From: Tabrizicola flagellatus
GTDB lineage: Bacteria > Pseudomonadota > Alphaproteobacteria > Rhodobacterales > Rhodobacteraceae
Reading direction: 5' to 3'
Length of the DNA: 64,000 nt
Assembly: GCF_008271465.1 (NCBI RefSeq)
Contig: NZ_VMDU01000001.1
Location: forward strand, 1 to 64,000
Of the stretch, positions 15,534 through 24,795 are shown piece after piece. The notes under the pieces are model-generated. The model ran no database searches, was not told the origin of the DNA, and saw only the letters and a list, made by a program, of their open reading frames with translations. The position numbers were made by a program, and so were the translations under genes. Within the stretch, counting starts at the first letter, position 1; every line of letters begins with the position of its first letter.

Positions 15534-16886
15534 ATGAGCGCCTTCAAGACCTACGACATCCGCGGCCGTCTCGAGACGGACCTGACCGAAGCCATCGCCC
15601 ACCGGATCGCCCGGGCCTTTGCCACCGTCACGGGGGCCGAGGCCGTGGTGCTGGCGCGGGACTGCCGGGAAAGCTCACCCGTGCTGGCCGATGCGGTGGC
15701 GGCGGGGCTGGTCGCCTCGGGCGTGCGGGTGCTCGACCTCGGCCTTGCGGGGACCGAGGAGATGTATTTCGCCACCGCCCATCTGGGCGCGGGCGGCGGG
15801 ATCTGCGTCACAGCCTCGCACAATCCGCGCGAATACAACGGGATGAAGCTGGTGGGGCGCGGGGCTGTGCCCTTGCCCGACGCGGATTTCGCCAGGATCC
15901 GGGCGCTGAGCGAGGGGACCGGCGCGTTTGCCGGCGCACCCGGCGGCGCGCGCGAGGACCGCTCAGCGGTGCGGGCGGACTATGTGGCCCATGTCACGGG
16001 ACTGGTGGGGCAGGGGATTGGGCCGCTGCGGCTGGTGGTCAATGCGGGGAACGGCGCGGCGGGGCCGACGCTCGATGCCCTGGCCGAGGGGCTTGCGGCG
16101 CGCGGGGCGCAGCTGGACCTTGTCCGCATGCACCATGAACCGGACGGCAGCTTCCCGAACGGCATCCCCAATCCGCTCCTGCCCGAGAACCGCCCGGTCA
16201 CCGCACAGGCGGTCACGGCGGCGGGGGCGGATTTCGGCGTGGCCTTTGACGGCGATTTCGACCGCTGCTTCCTCTTCGACGGCGAAGGCGGCTTCGTCGA
16301 TGGCGAGCATGTGGTGGCACTGCTGGCAACGGCGCATCTGGCCGCCGAACCGGGAGCCACGATCATCCACGATCCCCGCGTGATCTGGGCGGTTCAGGAT
16401 GCGGTGCGCAAGGGTGGCGGGCGGTCGGTGCTGGCGCCCACGGGGCACATCTTCCTGAAGGCCGCGATGCGCCGCGAAGGCGCGGTCTATGGCGGCGAGA
16501 TGAGCGCGCACCACTATTTCCGCGGCTTCATGTCCTGCGATTCCGGGATGATCCCCTGGCTTCTGGTTGCCCGGCTGGTATCGCAGACCGGCCGCAGCCT
16601 GACCGACCTCGTGGGTGCGATGCGCCGGGATTTCCCTTCCTCGGGAGAGATCAATTTCCGCGTCGCTGATCTGCCGGCCGTGGTGGCCCGTGTCCGGGCC
16701 GCGCTCGAACCCGAGGCGCGGGCGACGGACCGCACCGACGGGCTAAGCCTGGATTTCGGCGACTGGCGGATGAACCTGCGCGCCTCCAACACCGAACCGC
16801 TGTTGCGGCTGAACGTCGAGGCCAGGGGGGACGAGGGTCTGGTGGCCGATGGCGTGGCCCGCGTCAGGGCCCTGATCGAGGGCTGA
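15534..16886 (+). CDS. Phosphomannomutase/phosphoglucomutase
   Basis: An alpha-D-phosphohexomutase of 450 residues that moves phosphate between C6 and C1 of a hexose. The catalytic serine is in TASHNPREYNGMK, the metal loop is DGDFDRC, the sugar loop is GGEMSAHHYF, and the phosphate loop is RASNTEPLLRL. All four domains are complete. It follows soeC by 13 bp and is probably co-transcribed, though its role is sugar-nucleotide supply and not sulfur metabolism. Motifs do not separate ManB from dual-specificity AlgC-type enzymes. Confidence 0.9.
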   Translation: MSAFKTYDIRGRLETDLTEAIAHRIARAFATVTGAEAVVLARDCRESSPVLADAVAAGLVASGVRVLDLGLAGTEEMYFATAHLGAGGGICVTASHNPREYNGMKLVGRGAVPLPDADFARIRALSEGTGAFAGAPGGAREDRSAVRADYVAHVTGLVGQGIGPLRLVVNAGNGAAGPTLDALAEGLAARGAQLDLVRMHHEPDGSFPNGIPNPLLPENRPVTAQAVTAAGADFGVAFDGDFDRCFLFDGEGGFVDGEHVVALLATAHLAAEPGATIIHDPRVIWAVQDAVRKGGGRSVLAPTGHIFLKAAMRREGAVYGGEMSAHHYFRGFMSCDSGMIPWLLVARLVSQTGRSLTDLVGAMRRDFPSSGEINFRVADLPAVVARVRAALEPEARATDRTDGLSLDFGDWRMNLRASNTEPLLRLNVEARGDEGLVADGVARVRALIEG

Positions 16887-16890
16887 ACGG

Positions 16891-17073
16891 TCAGGCCGAA
16901 ACGGAGGACGCGGCCGGTTCCTTGCGCAGGATCGGCCAGCCACGGCGAAAGACGGGGATCGGCGGCAGGGTTTCAGCCAGCGCCTTCAGCCGGGTTTCGC
17001 GCTGTTGCAGACGGGCGATCTCGGCCCGGATCTCGGCCAGTTCGTCGGCGAGGGTCAGTCGGGAAGCAGCCAT
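16891..17073 (-). CDS. Small conserved hypothetical protein
   Basis: A 60-residue protein preceded by a strong ribosome site (AAAGGAGG, 5 bases before the ATG). Residues 8-38 form a charged, probably coiled-coil helix (ELAEIRAEIARLQQRETRL), followed by PVFRRGWPILR. Function unknown. It converges on the phosphohexomutase gene with a 4-bp gap. Confidence 0.65.
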   Translation of the reverse strand: MAASRLTLADELAEIRAEIARLQQRETRLKALAETLPPIPVFRRGWPILRKEPAASSVSA

Positions 17074-17222
17074 TTGGTCCTCCTTTGTTCTTCATCGCCA
17101 GCATCGACTCGAAGTCTGAAGACTTTGCTAAGTGCCAGAACGGCCGCAGTCTGTTTCCAGATCCACCGCTTGTCCTGGCGCGTCGCAGGGCGCAGACTTC
17201 GGCCAAATCCGGATCTGCTTGC

Positions 17223-18149
17223 ATGTGGACGTTCAGCCTGGTCAAAGCCCTGGTCCTCTGGGTCAGGATCCTGCCGCTTCTGGTGGTCCGCCTGGCAGCC
17301 TTTGGTGCGCTCGGCGCAGGTCTCGCCGTCGCGGCCATCGCAGGTGCATGGGGTGCAGCGGCCGTCGGACTTGCCGATGGGGGCGCGGGCCCGGTCGCCG
17401 GCGCCGTGGCTGGCGTCGTCATCGCCGCGGTTGCCATGGTGCTCTGGCGCGGGCGCACGCTGTGCCTGCTGCGGGCGATGCAGATTGCGCTGCTGTCGGA
17501 CCTCCAGGACCGCGTCCGGGTTCCTGTCGGTCCCGGACAGGTCCGTTTTGCGCGGGTACGGGTGGCTGCCCGCTTCGGGTCGGCCGCGGACCTTCAGGCG
17601 CTCTGCCGCTTCGTGCGCAACGTGACCGGCCTCATTCCAGCTGTCGCCGAGGACGGCGGGGCGCTACCTGCCTTGCCCGCCGCTGGACGGGTAATGCAGG
17701 GCGGGCTGGTGGACCAGGCCGTGCTGACCCACGCCTACCGCGCCCGGCCCGAAAACGCCTGGGAAGCCGCGCATGACGGCCTGGTCCTGACCACCCAGAA
17801 CGCGCGCGACCTGCTGGGGACCGCCGCCCGGCTGAACGCAGCTGGCTGGATCGCGACGGCGGCCCTGTTCCTGGTGCTTTCGCAGTCCCTGGCGGGCCTT
17901 GCCGCGCTCTGGCCCGGCGAAGGGTCTGCGGCGGCCCCTGTCGGTGCCGCGATGGCAGCCTTGGTCCTGCGTGCGGCACTGGTCCAGCCCTTCCTTGCCG
18001 CCTGCTTCTTGCAGACCTTCCGGGCCATAGCCTCGGGCCAGGCGCCGCTGGGCGAATGGCGCGGCCGGCTGACGCAGGTCTCGGAAGCCTTCCGCACGCT
18101 GGGCGAACGGGCGATCTCCTGGGATCCCGGGGGGCGCAACGCGGCCTGA
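17223..18149 (+). CDS. Hypothetical inner-membrane protein
   Basis: A 308-residue protein with two hydrophobic segments near the N-terminus (about 8-75), a soluble middle, and two more near 215-275. No family is recognised. The ATG at 17223 is chosen because upstream sequence in this frame overlaps the control region of the divergent small gene. A 6-bp inverted repeat (AAGTCT/AGACTT, 17112-17125) lies between the two and could be an operator. Expression and function are unknown. Confidence 0.55.
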   Translation: MWTFSLVKALVLWVRILPLLVVRLAAFGALGAGLAVAAIAGAWGAAAVGLADGGAGPVAGAVAGVVIAAVAMVLWRGRTLCLLRAMQIALLSDLQDRVRVPVGPGQVRFARVRVAARFGSAADLQALCRFVRNVTGLIPAVAEDGGALPALPAAGRVMQGGLVDQAVLTHAYRARPENAWEAAHDGLVLTTQNARDLLGTAARLNAAGWIATAALFLVLSQSLAGLAALWPGEGSAAAPVGAAMAALVLRAALVQPFLAACFLQTFRAIASGQAPLGEWRGRLTQVSEAFRTLGERAISWDPGGRNAA

Positions 18150-18261
18150 ACGACCCCCACTGTGACATCCAAGCGCATGAAATCGCAACGGATGCCGGTT
18201 GCGGCAGGCTGGCATATGTGGCAAGACATCAGCAATCGCCGAAAAGACCGATGAGTTCAGA

Positions 18262-18915
18262 ATGAGCGAATTCGCCAGCCGACGCACGATGATGGTGGAT
18301 ACGCAGGTCCGCCCGTCCGACGTGACCAAGTTCCCGATCATCGACGCCCTTCTGACGGTGCGGCGCGAGACCTTCGTGCCGGCCTCGCTGCGCGAGGCGG
18401 CCTATGTGGGCGAGAACCTGCCGCTCGGGCCGGGCCGCGTCCTGCTGGAGGCGCGCACGCTAGCCAAGCTGCTGGACGCGCTCGACATCCAGCCGGATGA
18501 ACTGGTGCTCGATGTCGGCTGCGGGCTGGGCTATTCGGCCGCCGTCATCGCCCGGCTCGCCGAGACCGTCGTCGCGGTCGAGGAAGACGAGACGCTGGCT
18601 GCGGAGGCGCAGCGGCTTTTGTCGGAAGAGGGCGTGGACAACGCCGTCGTGGTGACGGGCCGGCTTGTCGAGGGATCGGTCAAATGCGCCCCCTATGACG
18701 TGATCACGCTCGAGGGTGGCGTGGAGATCGTTCCCGAAGCGATCCTCTCCCAACTGGCGGAAGGCGGTCGGATCGGCGCGGTCTTCATGGACGGGGCGGT
18801 CGGCACCGCGCGGATCGGTTACAAGAGCGCGGGTCAGGTGACCTGGCGACCGGTGTTCAACGCCTCGGCCCCGGTGCTGCCGGGCTTTCAGGCGACCCGG
18901 TCCTTTGTCCTCTAG
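18262..18915 (+). CDS. pcm: Protein-L-isoaspartate O-methyltransferase family protein
   Basis: A 217-residue SAM-dependent methyltransferase with the PCMT pattern: the N-terminal ...[32 protein letters not shown], and motif [18 protein letters not shown] repairs isoaspartyl residues in damaged proteins. In alphaproteobacteria a shorter pcm-like gene is often found directly before tolC, as here, and its true substrate has not been settled. It begins at the ATG at 18262. Confidence 0.85.
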   Translation: MSEFASRRTMMVDTQVRPSDVTKFPIIDALLTVRRETFVPASLREAAYVGENLPLGPGRVLLEARTLAKLLDALDIQPDELVLDVGCGLGYSAAVIARLAETVVAVEEDETLAAEAQRLLSEEGVDNAVVVTGRLVEGSVKCAPYDVITLEGGVEIVPEAILSQLAEGGRIGAVFMDGAVGTARIGYKSAGQVTWRPVFNASAPVLPGFQATRSFVL

Positions 18916-19002
18916 GCCTGCATGGCCCTGTCCGGCCCGCCACAGGTCCGGTCGCGAACGAAATACCCGGTATCCTGTCCGGGACTGAAGAAAGAGAAGA
19001 AC

Positions 19003-20364
19003 ATGCGCGGTTGGCTTCTTTCGGTGGTCGTTGCCCTCTCGGTCGTCGTCGCGGTGCCCGAGGGGAGGGCCGAGACGCTGGCCGACGCGCTGATCGCCGC
19101 CTACAACAACTCGAACCTCCTCGACCAGAACCGCGCCGTGCTACGGGCGGCCGACGAGGACGTGGCAGTTGCGGTCTCCAGCCTGCGTCCGGTCGTTGCC
19201 TACACGCTTCAGGGCGGCTGGCAGCGCACAGACCTCGGCCCCGTGGTGACCGAGGATCTGTCGGCCTCTCTCGGCCTTAGCGCCGAGATGACGCTCCTCG
19301 ACTTCGGCCGCCGGCAGATCGGGATCGACATCGCGAGGGAAAGCGTTCTGGCCACCCGGCAGGCGCTGCTTGATGTCGAACAGAACGTGCTGCTGGCCGC
19401 GGTCAGCGCCTATGTCGATGTCCGGCTGGCCCAGGACGTCGTGGCGCTGCGCCAAAGCAACCTGCGGCTGATCACCCAGGAACTGCGCGCGGCGCGCGAC
19501 CGGTTCGACGTGGGCGAAATCACCCGCACCGATGTCTCGATCGCCGAGGCGCGGCTTGCGGCCTCGCGCGCGGCGCTGGCCGCTGCCGAGGGGCAGCTCA
19601 AGATCGCGCGTGAAGCCTACAAGGCCGCGACGGGCGCCTATCCGCACCGCCTCGCCGCCTTGCCGAAAGCACCGGCCCTGCCGCGCACGATGGAAGAGGC
19701 ACAGGCCGTCGCGCGGGCGACCCATCCGCTGCTGAAGCAGGCGCAACACCAGGTCACCATCGCCGATCTCCAGGTCGCACTGGCCAATGCGAACCGGTTG
19801 CCGACGGTCGGGGCGGGTGCGTCGCTCGGTCTCAGCGACGGCGGGGTGCAGTCGCAGTCCCTGGGGCTGACGATGAACCAGACGCTCTATGGCGGTGGCC
19901 GGCTGTCCGCGTTGCAGCGCAAGGCCCTGGCCGGCAAGGATGCCGCGCGTGCCGGGCTGCAACAGGCCGCCGTGGGCATCGTGCAGAACGTCGGCGTCGC
20001 CTGGGCCAACCTCTCGGTCGCCAATGCCTCGATCGAGGCGTCGGACCTGCAGATCCGCGCTGCCCAGGCCGCCTTTGACGGGGTGCGCGAAGAGGCAGCG
20101 GCGGGCACCCGCACGACGCTGGACGTGCTGAACGCCGAACAGGAACTGCTCGACGCCCGCAATGCTCGGCTGGAAGCCGAGGCGCAGCGCTATGTCGCGG
20201 TATATCAGGTGCTGGCAACGATGGGTCTCCTGACCGTCGATCACCTGAAACTGGGCATTCCGACCTATGATCCCGAGGCCTATTACGGCGCGGTCAGGAA
20301 TGCACCCGCGCACAGCGTGCAGGGCAAGAAGCTGGACCGGATTCTGGAGAAGATCGGGAACTGA
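19003..20364 (+). CDS. tolC: TolC-family outer membrane efflux protein
   Basis: A 453-residue protein with a signal peptide (about residues 1-23, ending GRA) and two outer-membrane-factor repeats of long coiled helices, such as DVSIAEARLAASRAALAAAE and its counterpart near DVLNAEQELLDARNARLEAE. TolC trimers form the outer membrane channel for type I secretion and RND or ABC efflux. It lies 87 bp after pcm and could share its transcript. GAAGAAAGAGAAG precedes the start. Confidence 0.9.
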   Translation: MRGWLLSVVVALSVVVAVPEGRAETLADALIAAYNNSNLLDQNRAVLRAADEDVAVAVSSLRPVVAYTLQGGWQRTDLGPVVTEDLSASLGLSAEMTLLDFGRRQIGIDIARESVLATRQALLDVEQNVLLAAVSAYVDVRLAQDVVALRQSNLRLITQELRAARDRFDVGEITRTDVSIAEARLAASRAALAAAEGQLKIAREAYKAATGAYPHRLAALPKAPALPRTMEEAQAVARATHPLLKQAQHQVTIADLQVALANANRLPTVGAGASLGLSDGGVQSQSLGLTMNQTLYGGGRLSALQRKALAGKDAARAGLQQAAVGIVQNVGVAWANLSVANASIEASDLQIRAAQAAFDGVREEAAAGTRTTLDVLNAEQELLDARNARLEAEAQRYVAVYQVLATMGLLTVDHLKLGIPTYDPEAYYGAVRNAPAHSVQGKKLDRILEKIGN

Positions 20365-20453
20365 TCGCGCCGCTCTGGCGACAATCCGCGTTTTCTGTTG
20401 CTATTCGGGGGGTTGTGGCGCTAAGTTAAGACCGAAGGCGCGCAAGCGAGCGG

Positions 20454-21467
20454 ATGTTACCTATGGTCGGCCCCTTAAGCTCGGAAGAGATCGAGGATGT
20501 CGTGTCCTCCGTGCGCCGACTGGTGTCGAACGAACTGCGGCCGAAGACGCTCAGCCGGGACCTCAGTGCCGATCGCCTGTTGCTGACCGCGGCGCTGCGG
20601 GTGGTCCCCGAGTCCAGTCCGCTGGCGCCACTGGTGCTTGACGCTCCGGTGGTCGAGTCCCCGAGTGGCGATGACCATCCGCTTGCGAATCCGGAGCCGG
20701 ACGAGACGGGCGGCCTGTCGCCTTCCGATCCCGGTTCGACAGGGCCGGATGGCAGGGCGGGCGATACACCGGGCGCGTCCACGAAGGTTGCAGCTGAACC
20801 GCTTGCAGATAGCGAACCGGACCTGACCCCTGTGCTGCCGGACTCGGATGACGAGACCGGGAGCGCCGTCGATCCGGCTTCGGAAATGCCGGACCCGGCC
20901 ACCGTCGCCGAAGACCCCGGTGACGGCGAGCTGCCGGACGCGGACGAACCGATGTGGGAGAGCGGCCTGTGGGCGGAACCGGCCCCCGCCTCTCTGGGCG
21001 AGGTTGCGCTTGCGGGAGAAGAGGCCGAGGTTCTGATCGGCTCGACCGGGACAGAACTTTCGGCGCAGGGACAGGAGGCGGAGCCTGCGTCCGCGCAGAA
21101 CTGGCATGAGGCGGAGGATACCCGGATGGACCCGGAGGAGCCTGTCCCCTTCGTGCCGCTACACCACCGCCGGGCCGAGCAGATGGCCGCACGCCAGGCA
21201 GCGGCCGAGGCTGTGCCGCACGAAGAGGCCGGTCAACCGGGTGCGGCTGCGGGCAACCAGGAGGCGTCCGGGCCAGAGCCGACCGAGTTCGTGGATGTCG
21301 ATGGCATGCCGCTGGCCGTTCTGGACGAGGCGGCCCTGCAAGAGATCGTGCGCCAGACGCTGCGCTCGGAGTTGCAGGGCGAACTGGGCGAACGGATCAC
21401 CCGCAGTATCCGCAAGCTGGTCCGCGCCGAGATCAACCGCGCCTTCATCGCCCGCGACCTGGACTGA
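20454..21467 (+). CDS. Acidic low-complexity hypothetical protein
   Basis: A 337-residue protein with a conserved-looking N-terminal helix (SSEEIEDVVSSVRRLVSNEL), a long acidic, proline-rich, presumably disordered centre (about 50-260), and a C-terminal helical part (LQEIVRQTLRSELQGELGER). This layout, short helices around an acidic linker, recalls PopZ/DUF2497-type polar organisers, but the resemblance is only in architecture and I do not assign that function. It follows tolC by 89 bp. Confidence 0.6.
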   Translation: MLPMVGPLSSEEIEDVVSSVRRLVSNELRPKTLSRDLSADRLLLTAALRVVPESSPLAPLVLDAPVVESPSGDDHPLANPEPDETGGLSPSDPGSTGPDGRAGDTPGASTKVAAEPLADSEPDLTPVLPDSDDETGSAVDPASEMPDPATVAEDPGDGELPDADEPMWESGLWAEPAPASLGEVALAGEEAEVLIGSTGTELSAQGQEAEPASAQNWHEAEDTRMDPEEPVPFVPLHHRRAEQMAARQAAAEAVPHEEAGQPGAAAGNQEASGPEPTEFVDVDGMPLAVLDEAALQEIVRQTLRSELQGELGERITRSIRKLVRAEINRAFIARDLD

Positions 21468-21496
21468 TCCCGGTCCCGCAAACGAAAGCCCCGCAA

Positions 21497-21526
21497 ACGA
21501 AAACGCGCGCCCTTGCGGACGCGCGT
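21497..21526 (-). terminator. Terminator of the 108-residue gene
   Basis: Read on the reverse strand, ACGCGCG and CGCGCGT form a 7-bp stem (21503-21526) followed by TTTCGTTT. The T-rich side fits the minus-strand gene at 21551. It may also serve the convergent gene that ends at 21467. Confidence 0.55.
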
Positions 21527-21550
21527 CTGTCATTGTGATGCCGGCGGGGC

Positions 21551-21877
21551 TCAGGCGGCTTCGGCCTGTTCGAGTTCCAGCGCATGACGGCGCTCGGATT
21601 CCTCGCGGCTCAGCGCAACCGAGGTGCGCACGCCCTTGGCGACGAATTCCATCAGGCCCTTGACCACGCGCTCGTTCGGGTCGATCCCGGCGCAGGACAG
21701 CACCTCGCGGCCATCGCGCGAGCGCGCCCAGCGGGCGATCTGGTCGGGACCATTGCCATACTTCTTGTCGTCGGCAATCGCATCGTCCAACGCCGCCAGA
21801 ACCACGGCGGCGAAAAGCTTGCGTGCGCGCTGGCCCTGCTCGAAGTTGAAGGCCGTGCTGTCGATGGTGTCACGCAT
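21551..21877 (-). CDS. Conserved hypothetical protein (DUF6280-like)
   Basis: A 108-residue soluble protein, largely helical, with no signal peptide. The central part (ALDDAIADDKKYGNGPDQIA and WARSRDGREVLSCAGIDPNE) is recalled as a conserved Rhodobacteraceae family; the DUF number is from memory. AAAGGA lies just before the ATG. Function unknown. Confidence 0.7.
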   Translation of the reverse strand: MRDTIDSTAFNFEQGQRARKLFAAVVLAALDDAIADDKKYGNGPDQIARWARSRDGREVLSCAGIDPNERVVKGLMEFVAKGVRTSVALSREESERRHALELEQAEAA

Positions 21878-22112
21878 GATCGATTCCTTTGTTCTTGCTC
21901 TTGTCTTTCGCGACGTCCGGGGTTTGTAACGGTTTGGACACGATTCGGGGGCTTCCGGTTTGGAATGACGGCCATGCAGAAACTGCATGGCTCAACCCGC
22001 ACGGATCAGCATCTAGTCGGTCCCTTGGCGGACCGATAACGAGATTTAGGGACCGTCGGCAGCATTTCAAGCTTTGGTAAGGATTTTCTTGCATGACCGC
22101 GCGGTGGCGGGG

Positions 22113-22880
22113 TCAGGCAAGCGTCACCCGTGCCGGGCCTGCCGCAAGGGCACCCTCGGCGCGGTCCAGCCGCAGATGGGCGATGCCGGCGCCGCCCGCC
22201 TGGGTGAAAAGCCGGCCCACGGCCTTGCCGTCGGCATCGGTGATCTCGGTGCCGACCGGGGCCTCACCCTCGACGGCGACCCGGATCAGTCCCTTGCGCA
22301 GTTCGGTCTTGTGCTTCATCCGCGCCGTGACTTCCTGGCCGACATAGCAGCCCTTGCGGAAATCCACCCCGTGCAGTCGCTCGAACCCGGCTTCCAGGAC
22401 ATAGCTGTCCTCCGGCACCAGTTCGATCCCGCTTTCCGGGATGACATGCTCCACCCGGATCCGGTCCCAGTCGATCGCCGGATCGGTGCCCGGGGCCTCC
22501 GACCACGCCCGCCAGCCCAGGGCCGGATGGCGCGGATCGGGCAGGGCGCCCTCGGGCGGCGCCCCAAGACCGCGCAGGACATGCAGGGCTGTCGGCGAGA
22601 TCTGCACATCCGCGCGCAGCCGGTACAGGGTCAGGCGGCGCAGCGTGTCGGCGGCAAGCGACGCGGCGATATCGATCAGGAGCATCCCGTCCGGCCGGCG
22701 GACTACGAAGAAATCCGCCACATACTTGCCTTGCGGGGTCAGCAGCGCGCACCAGACGATGCCGGGGCCTTGCTCCAGCGGGCGCAGGTCGTTCGTCACC
22801 AGACCCTGCAGGAAGCGCAGGGCGTCCTTTCCGGTCAGCATCCAGACGCTGCGGTCGGGGGCGGTCTCTCCTCGGGTCAT
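22113..22880 (-). CDS. ygfZ: YgfZ/GcvT-like folate-binding protein
   Basis: A 255-residue protein of the tetrahydrofolate-binding YgfZ group, which helps build or repair iron-sulfur clusters. The signature KGCYVGQE is present, with LTGKDALRFLQGLVTND near the start and the C-terminal barrel GLIRVAVEGEAP. The cysteine of KGCYVGQE is the functionally important residue in the family. Confidence 0.9.
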   Translation of the reverse strand: MTRGETAPDRSVWMLTGKDALRFLQGLVTNDLRPLEQGPGIVWCALLTPQGKYVADFFVVRRPDGMLLIDIAASLAADTLRRLTLYRLRADVQISPTALHVLRGLGAPPEGALPDPRHPALGWRAWSEAPGTDPAIDWDRIRVEHVIPESGIELVPEDSYVLEAGFERLHGVDFRKGCYVGQEVTARMKHKTELRKGLIRVAVEGEAPVGTEITDADGKAVGRLFTQAGGAGIAHLRLDRAEGALAAGPARVTLA

Positions 22881-22919
22881 GGCCGCAAGATTAGGCTGCC
22901 GATGCGACGCACGGAAGGG

Positions 22920-24671
22920 TCAGTCACGCAGTTGTGCCTCCTGCAACTGCGCATAAAGACCGCCACGCGCCATCAGGCTGTCATGGGTACCTTCCTCGAT
23001 CAGCCGGCCGCGGTCCAGCACGATGATCTTGTCCGCCCCCTGCACCGTGGACAGCCGGTGCGCGATGACCAGCGTCGTCCGCCCGGTCCGGGCGCGCGCC
23101 AGCGCCTGCGACACGGCCGCCTCGGTGCGGGTATCGAGCGCCGAGGTAGCCTCGTCCAGCAGCAGGACCGGCGCATCCGCCAACAGAGCACGCGCGATGG
23201 CGATGCGCTGTCGCTGCCCGCCCGACAGGGCCGAGCCGCGCGTGCCCGCCGGCGTCTCCAGCCCCAGCGGCAGGGAGGCGGCGAAGGCGCTGACTTCCGC
23301 ATCGGCAAGCGCCTGTTCCAGCCGGGCCTGGTCGATACCCTCGCGGCCGAGGATCAGGTTCTCGCGCAGGGTCTCGTCGAACAGCGAGGCATCCTGCGAG
23401 ACCGAGGCCAGAAGCGCCCGCTGGTCGAAGAGGCTCATTTCCTGCACATCCACGCCGCCGATCAGGATCCGCCCCGCCTGCGGCTCGATCAGGGCCGAGA
23501 TCAGCTGGAACACCGTGGACTTGCCCGCACCCGAGGCGCCGACCAGCGCCGTCACCTTGCCGGCCTCGGCGGTAAAGCTCAGCCCGTCCAGCACGGGACG
23601 GTCGGGATAGGAGAAGCTGACATCCTCGAAACAGATCTCGGGGGCGCCGGGCGGGGGCAGGGCGCGGCTCACCGCCGGGCGGCGGGTCTCGGGTCTGGTG
23701 TCGAACAGGGTGTAGATGCGGGCCAGGCTCGCCTCGGCGACCTGCCATTGTCCGGCCAGGTCGCTCAGCCGCCGGATCGGCTGGAAGGTCAGCGCCATGG
23801 CGGTGAAGAAGGACATGAACTCGCCCGTGGTGCGGTTGCCCGCCGCGACCTCGCTGCCGCCCAGCATGAGGACGGCGAAGAAGCCGAGCCCGGTGATCAC
23901 ATCGACCAGCGCCGGCATCGCAGCGCGGCCCACCGCGGTCTTGATCTCGGCCCGGCGGATCGTGTCGATGATCCGCTCGAACCGGCTGGCCTGATAGGTC
24001 TCCATCCGGTTCAGCTTGACCGCCTGGATGCCGTGGAAGATCTCGTCCAGCCGCGTCGCGCGCAGACCGGATTGCTGGCGGGTCAGCATGGCCTTGCGCC
24101 AGAGATAGCGGCGCAACAGCACCGCCGGGATCAAGAGAAGCGGCGTGCCGATCAGCGCGGCCAGCGTCCAGACCGGGTCGATCGAGATTGCGACCACGAA
24201 CAGACCGATCAGCGAGACGATGTCGCGCCCGACGCCGCCGATCACCAGCACCGCCGCTCCCTGTGCGGCCATGGTGTCGCCCTGCACCCGCTCGATCAGC
24301 ATCCCCGGCGCATGGGTCTGGTAAAAGCCCGCGTCCAGCGTCAGCAGGTGCCGCACCAGATCCACCTGCATCGCCCCGGCCGCCGTCTGGTTCACCTTGG
24401 TCAGCAGCCAGCGACCGACCACAGAGGTCACCGCGCGCAGCAGGAACAGCCCCAGGATCGCCCCACCGACCCAGATCAGCAGGCTCGATCCGCCGGGGGC
24501 GAAGACCTCGTCGAACAGCGGCTTCAGCATCCAGGACAGAAGGCCAAGGGTCGATCCCTCGACCATCATCACCAGGAAGGCCAGCGCCATCAGCGGCAGG
24601 TGCGGGCGCAGGTAGTCTCGCCAGAACCGGCCGAACAGCTGGCGAGAGGAGTAGGCGCGTTCGGTTTGCAA
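22920..24671 (-). CDS. ABC exporter with fused membrane and ATPase domains (MsbA-like)
   Basis: A 583-residue half-transporter. Six membrane segments (about 20-300) precede an ATPase domain with Walker A GASGAGKST, signature LSGGQ, Walker B VLLLDEATSALD and the H-loop in VIAHRLS. The architecture matches MsbA/lipid-A or multidrug exporters; substrate cannot be assigned. The start is uncertain. TTG at 24671 follows AAGGAAGG at 11 bases; a TTG at 24731 would add 20 residues but lacks a ribosome site. It lies 39 bp downstream of ygfZ in map order and is divergent from the aminotransferase gene. Confidence 0.85.
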   Translation of the reverse strand: MQTERAYSSRQLFGRFWRDYLRPHLPLMALAFLVMMVEGSTLGLLSWMLKPLFDEVFAPGGSSLLIWVGGAILGLFLLRAVTSVVGRWLLTKVNQTAAGAMQVDLVRHLLTLDAGFYQTHAPGMLIERVQGDTMAAQGAAVLVIGGVGRDIVSLIGLFVVAISIDPVWTLAALIGTPLLLIPAVLLRRYLWRKAMLTRQQSGLRATRLDEIFHGIQAVKLNRMETYQASRFERIIDTIRRAEIKTAVGRAAMPALVDVITGLGFFAVLMLGGSEVAAGNRTTGEFMSFFTAMALTFQPIRRLSDLAGQWQVAEASLARIYTLFDTRPETRRPAVSRALPPPGAPEICFEDVSFSYPDRPVLDGLSFTAEAGKVTALVGASGAGKSTVFQLISALIEPQAGRILIGGVDVQEMSLFDQRALLASVSQDASLFDETLRENLILGREGIDQARLEQALADAEVSAFAASLPLGLETPAGTRGSALSGGQRQRIAIARALLADAPVLLLDEATSALDTRTEAAVSQALARARTGRTTLVIAHRLSTVQGADKIIVLDRGRLIEEGTHDSLMARGGLYAQLQEAQLRD

Positions 24672-24795
24672 GGGCTGGACTGCCTTCCTTGGGATCAGGC
24701 GGGGTTTACCGGGAAAGACGGTCCGCCTCAAGCTGCGCCGGTTGACGAAGGGCTTGGCCGGGCCTAGCCATGGCGGACCCGCTCAGGAGTGCCCC

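Noticed and set aside
22074-24767. 897-residue open frame on the plus strand opposite ygfZ and the ABC exporter
   Set aside because: Both minus-strand genes have diagnostic motifs; this frame is rich in Arg, Gly, Gln and His without domains.
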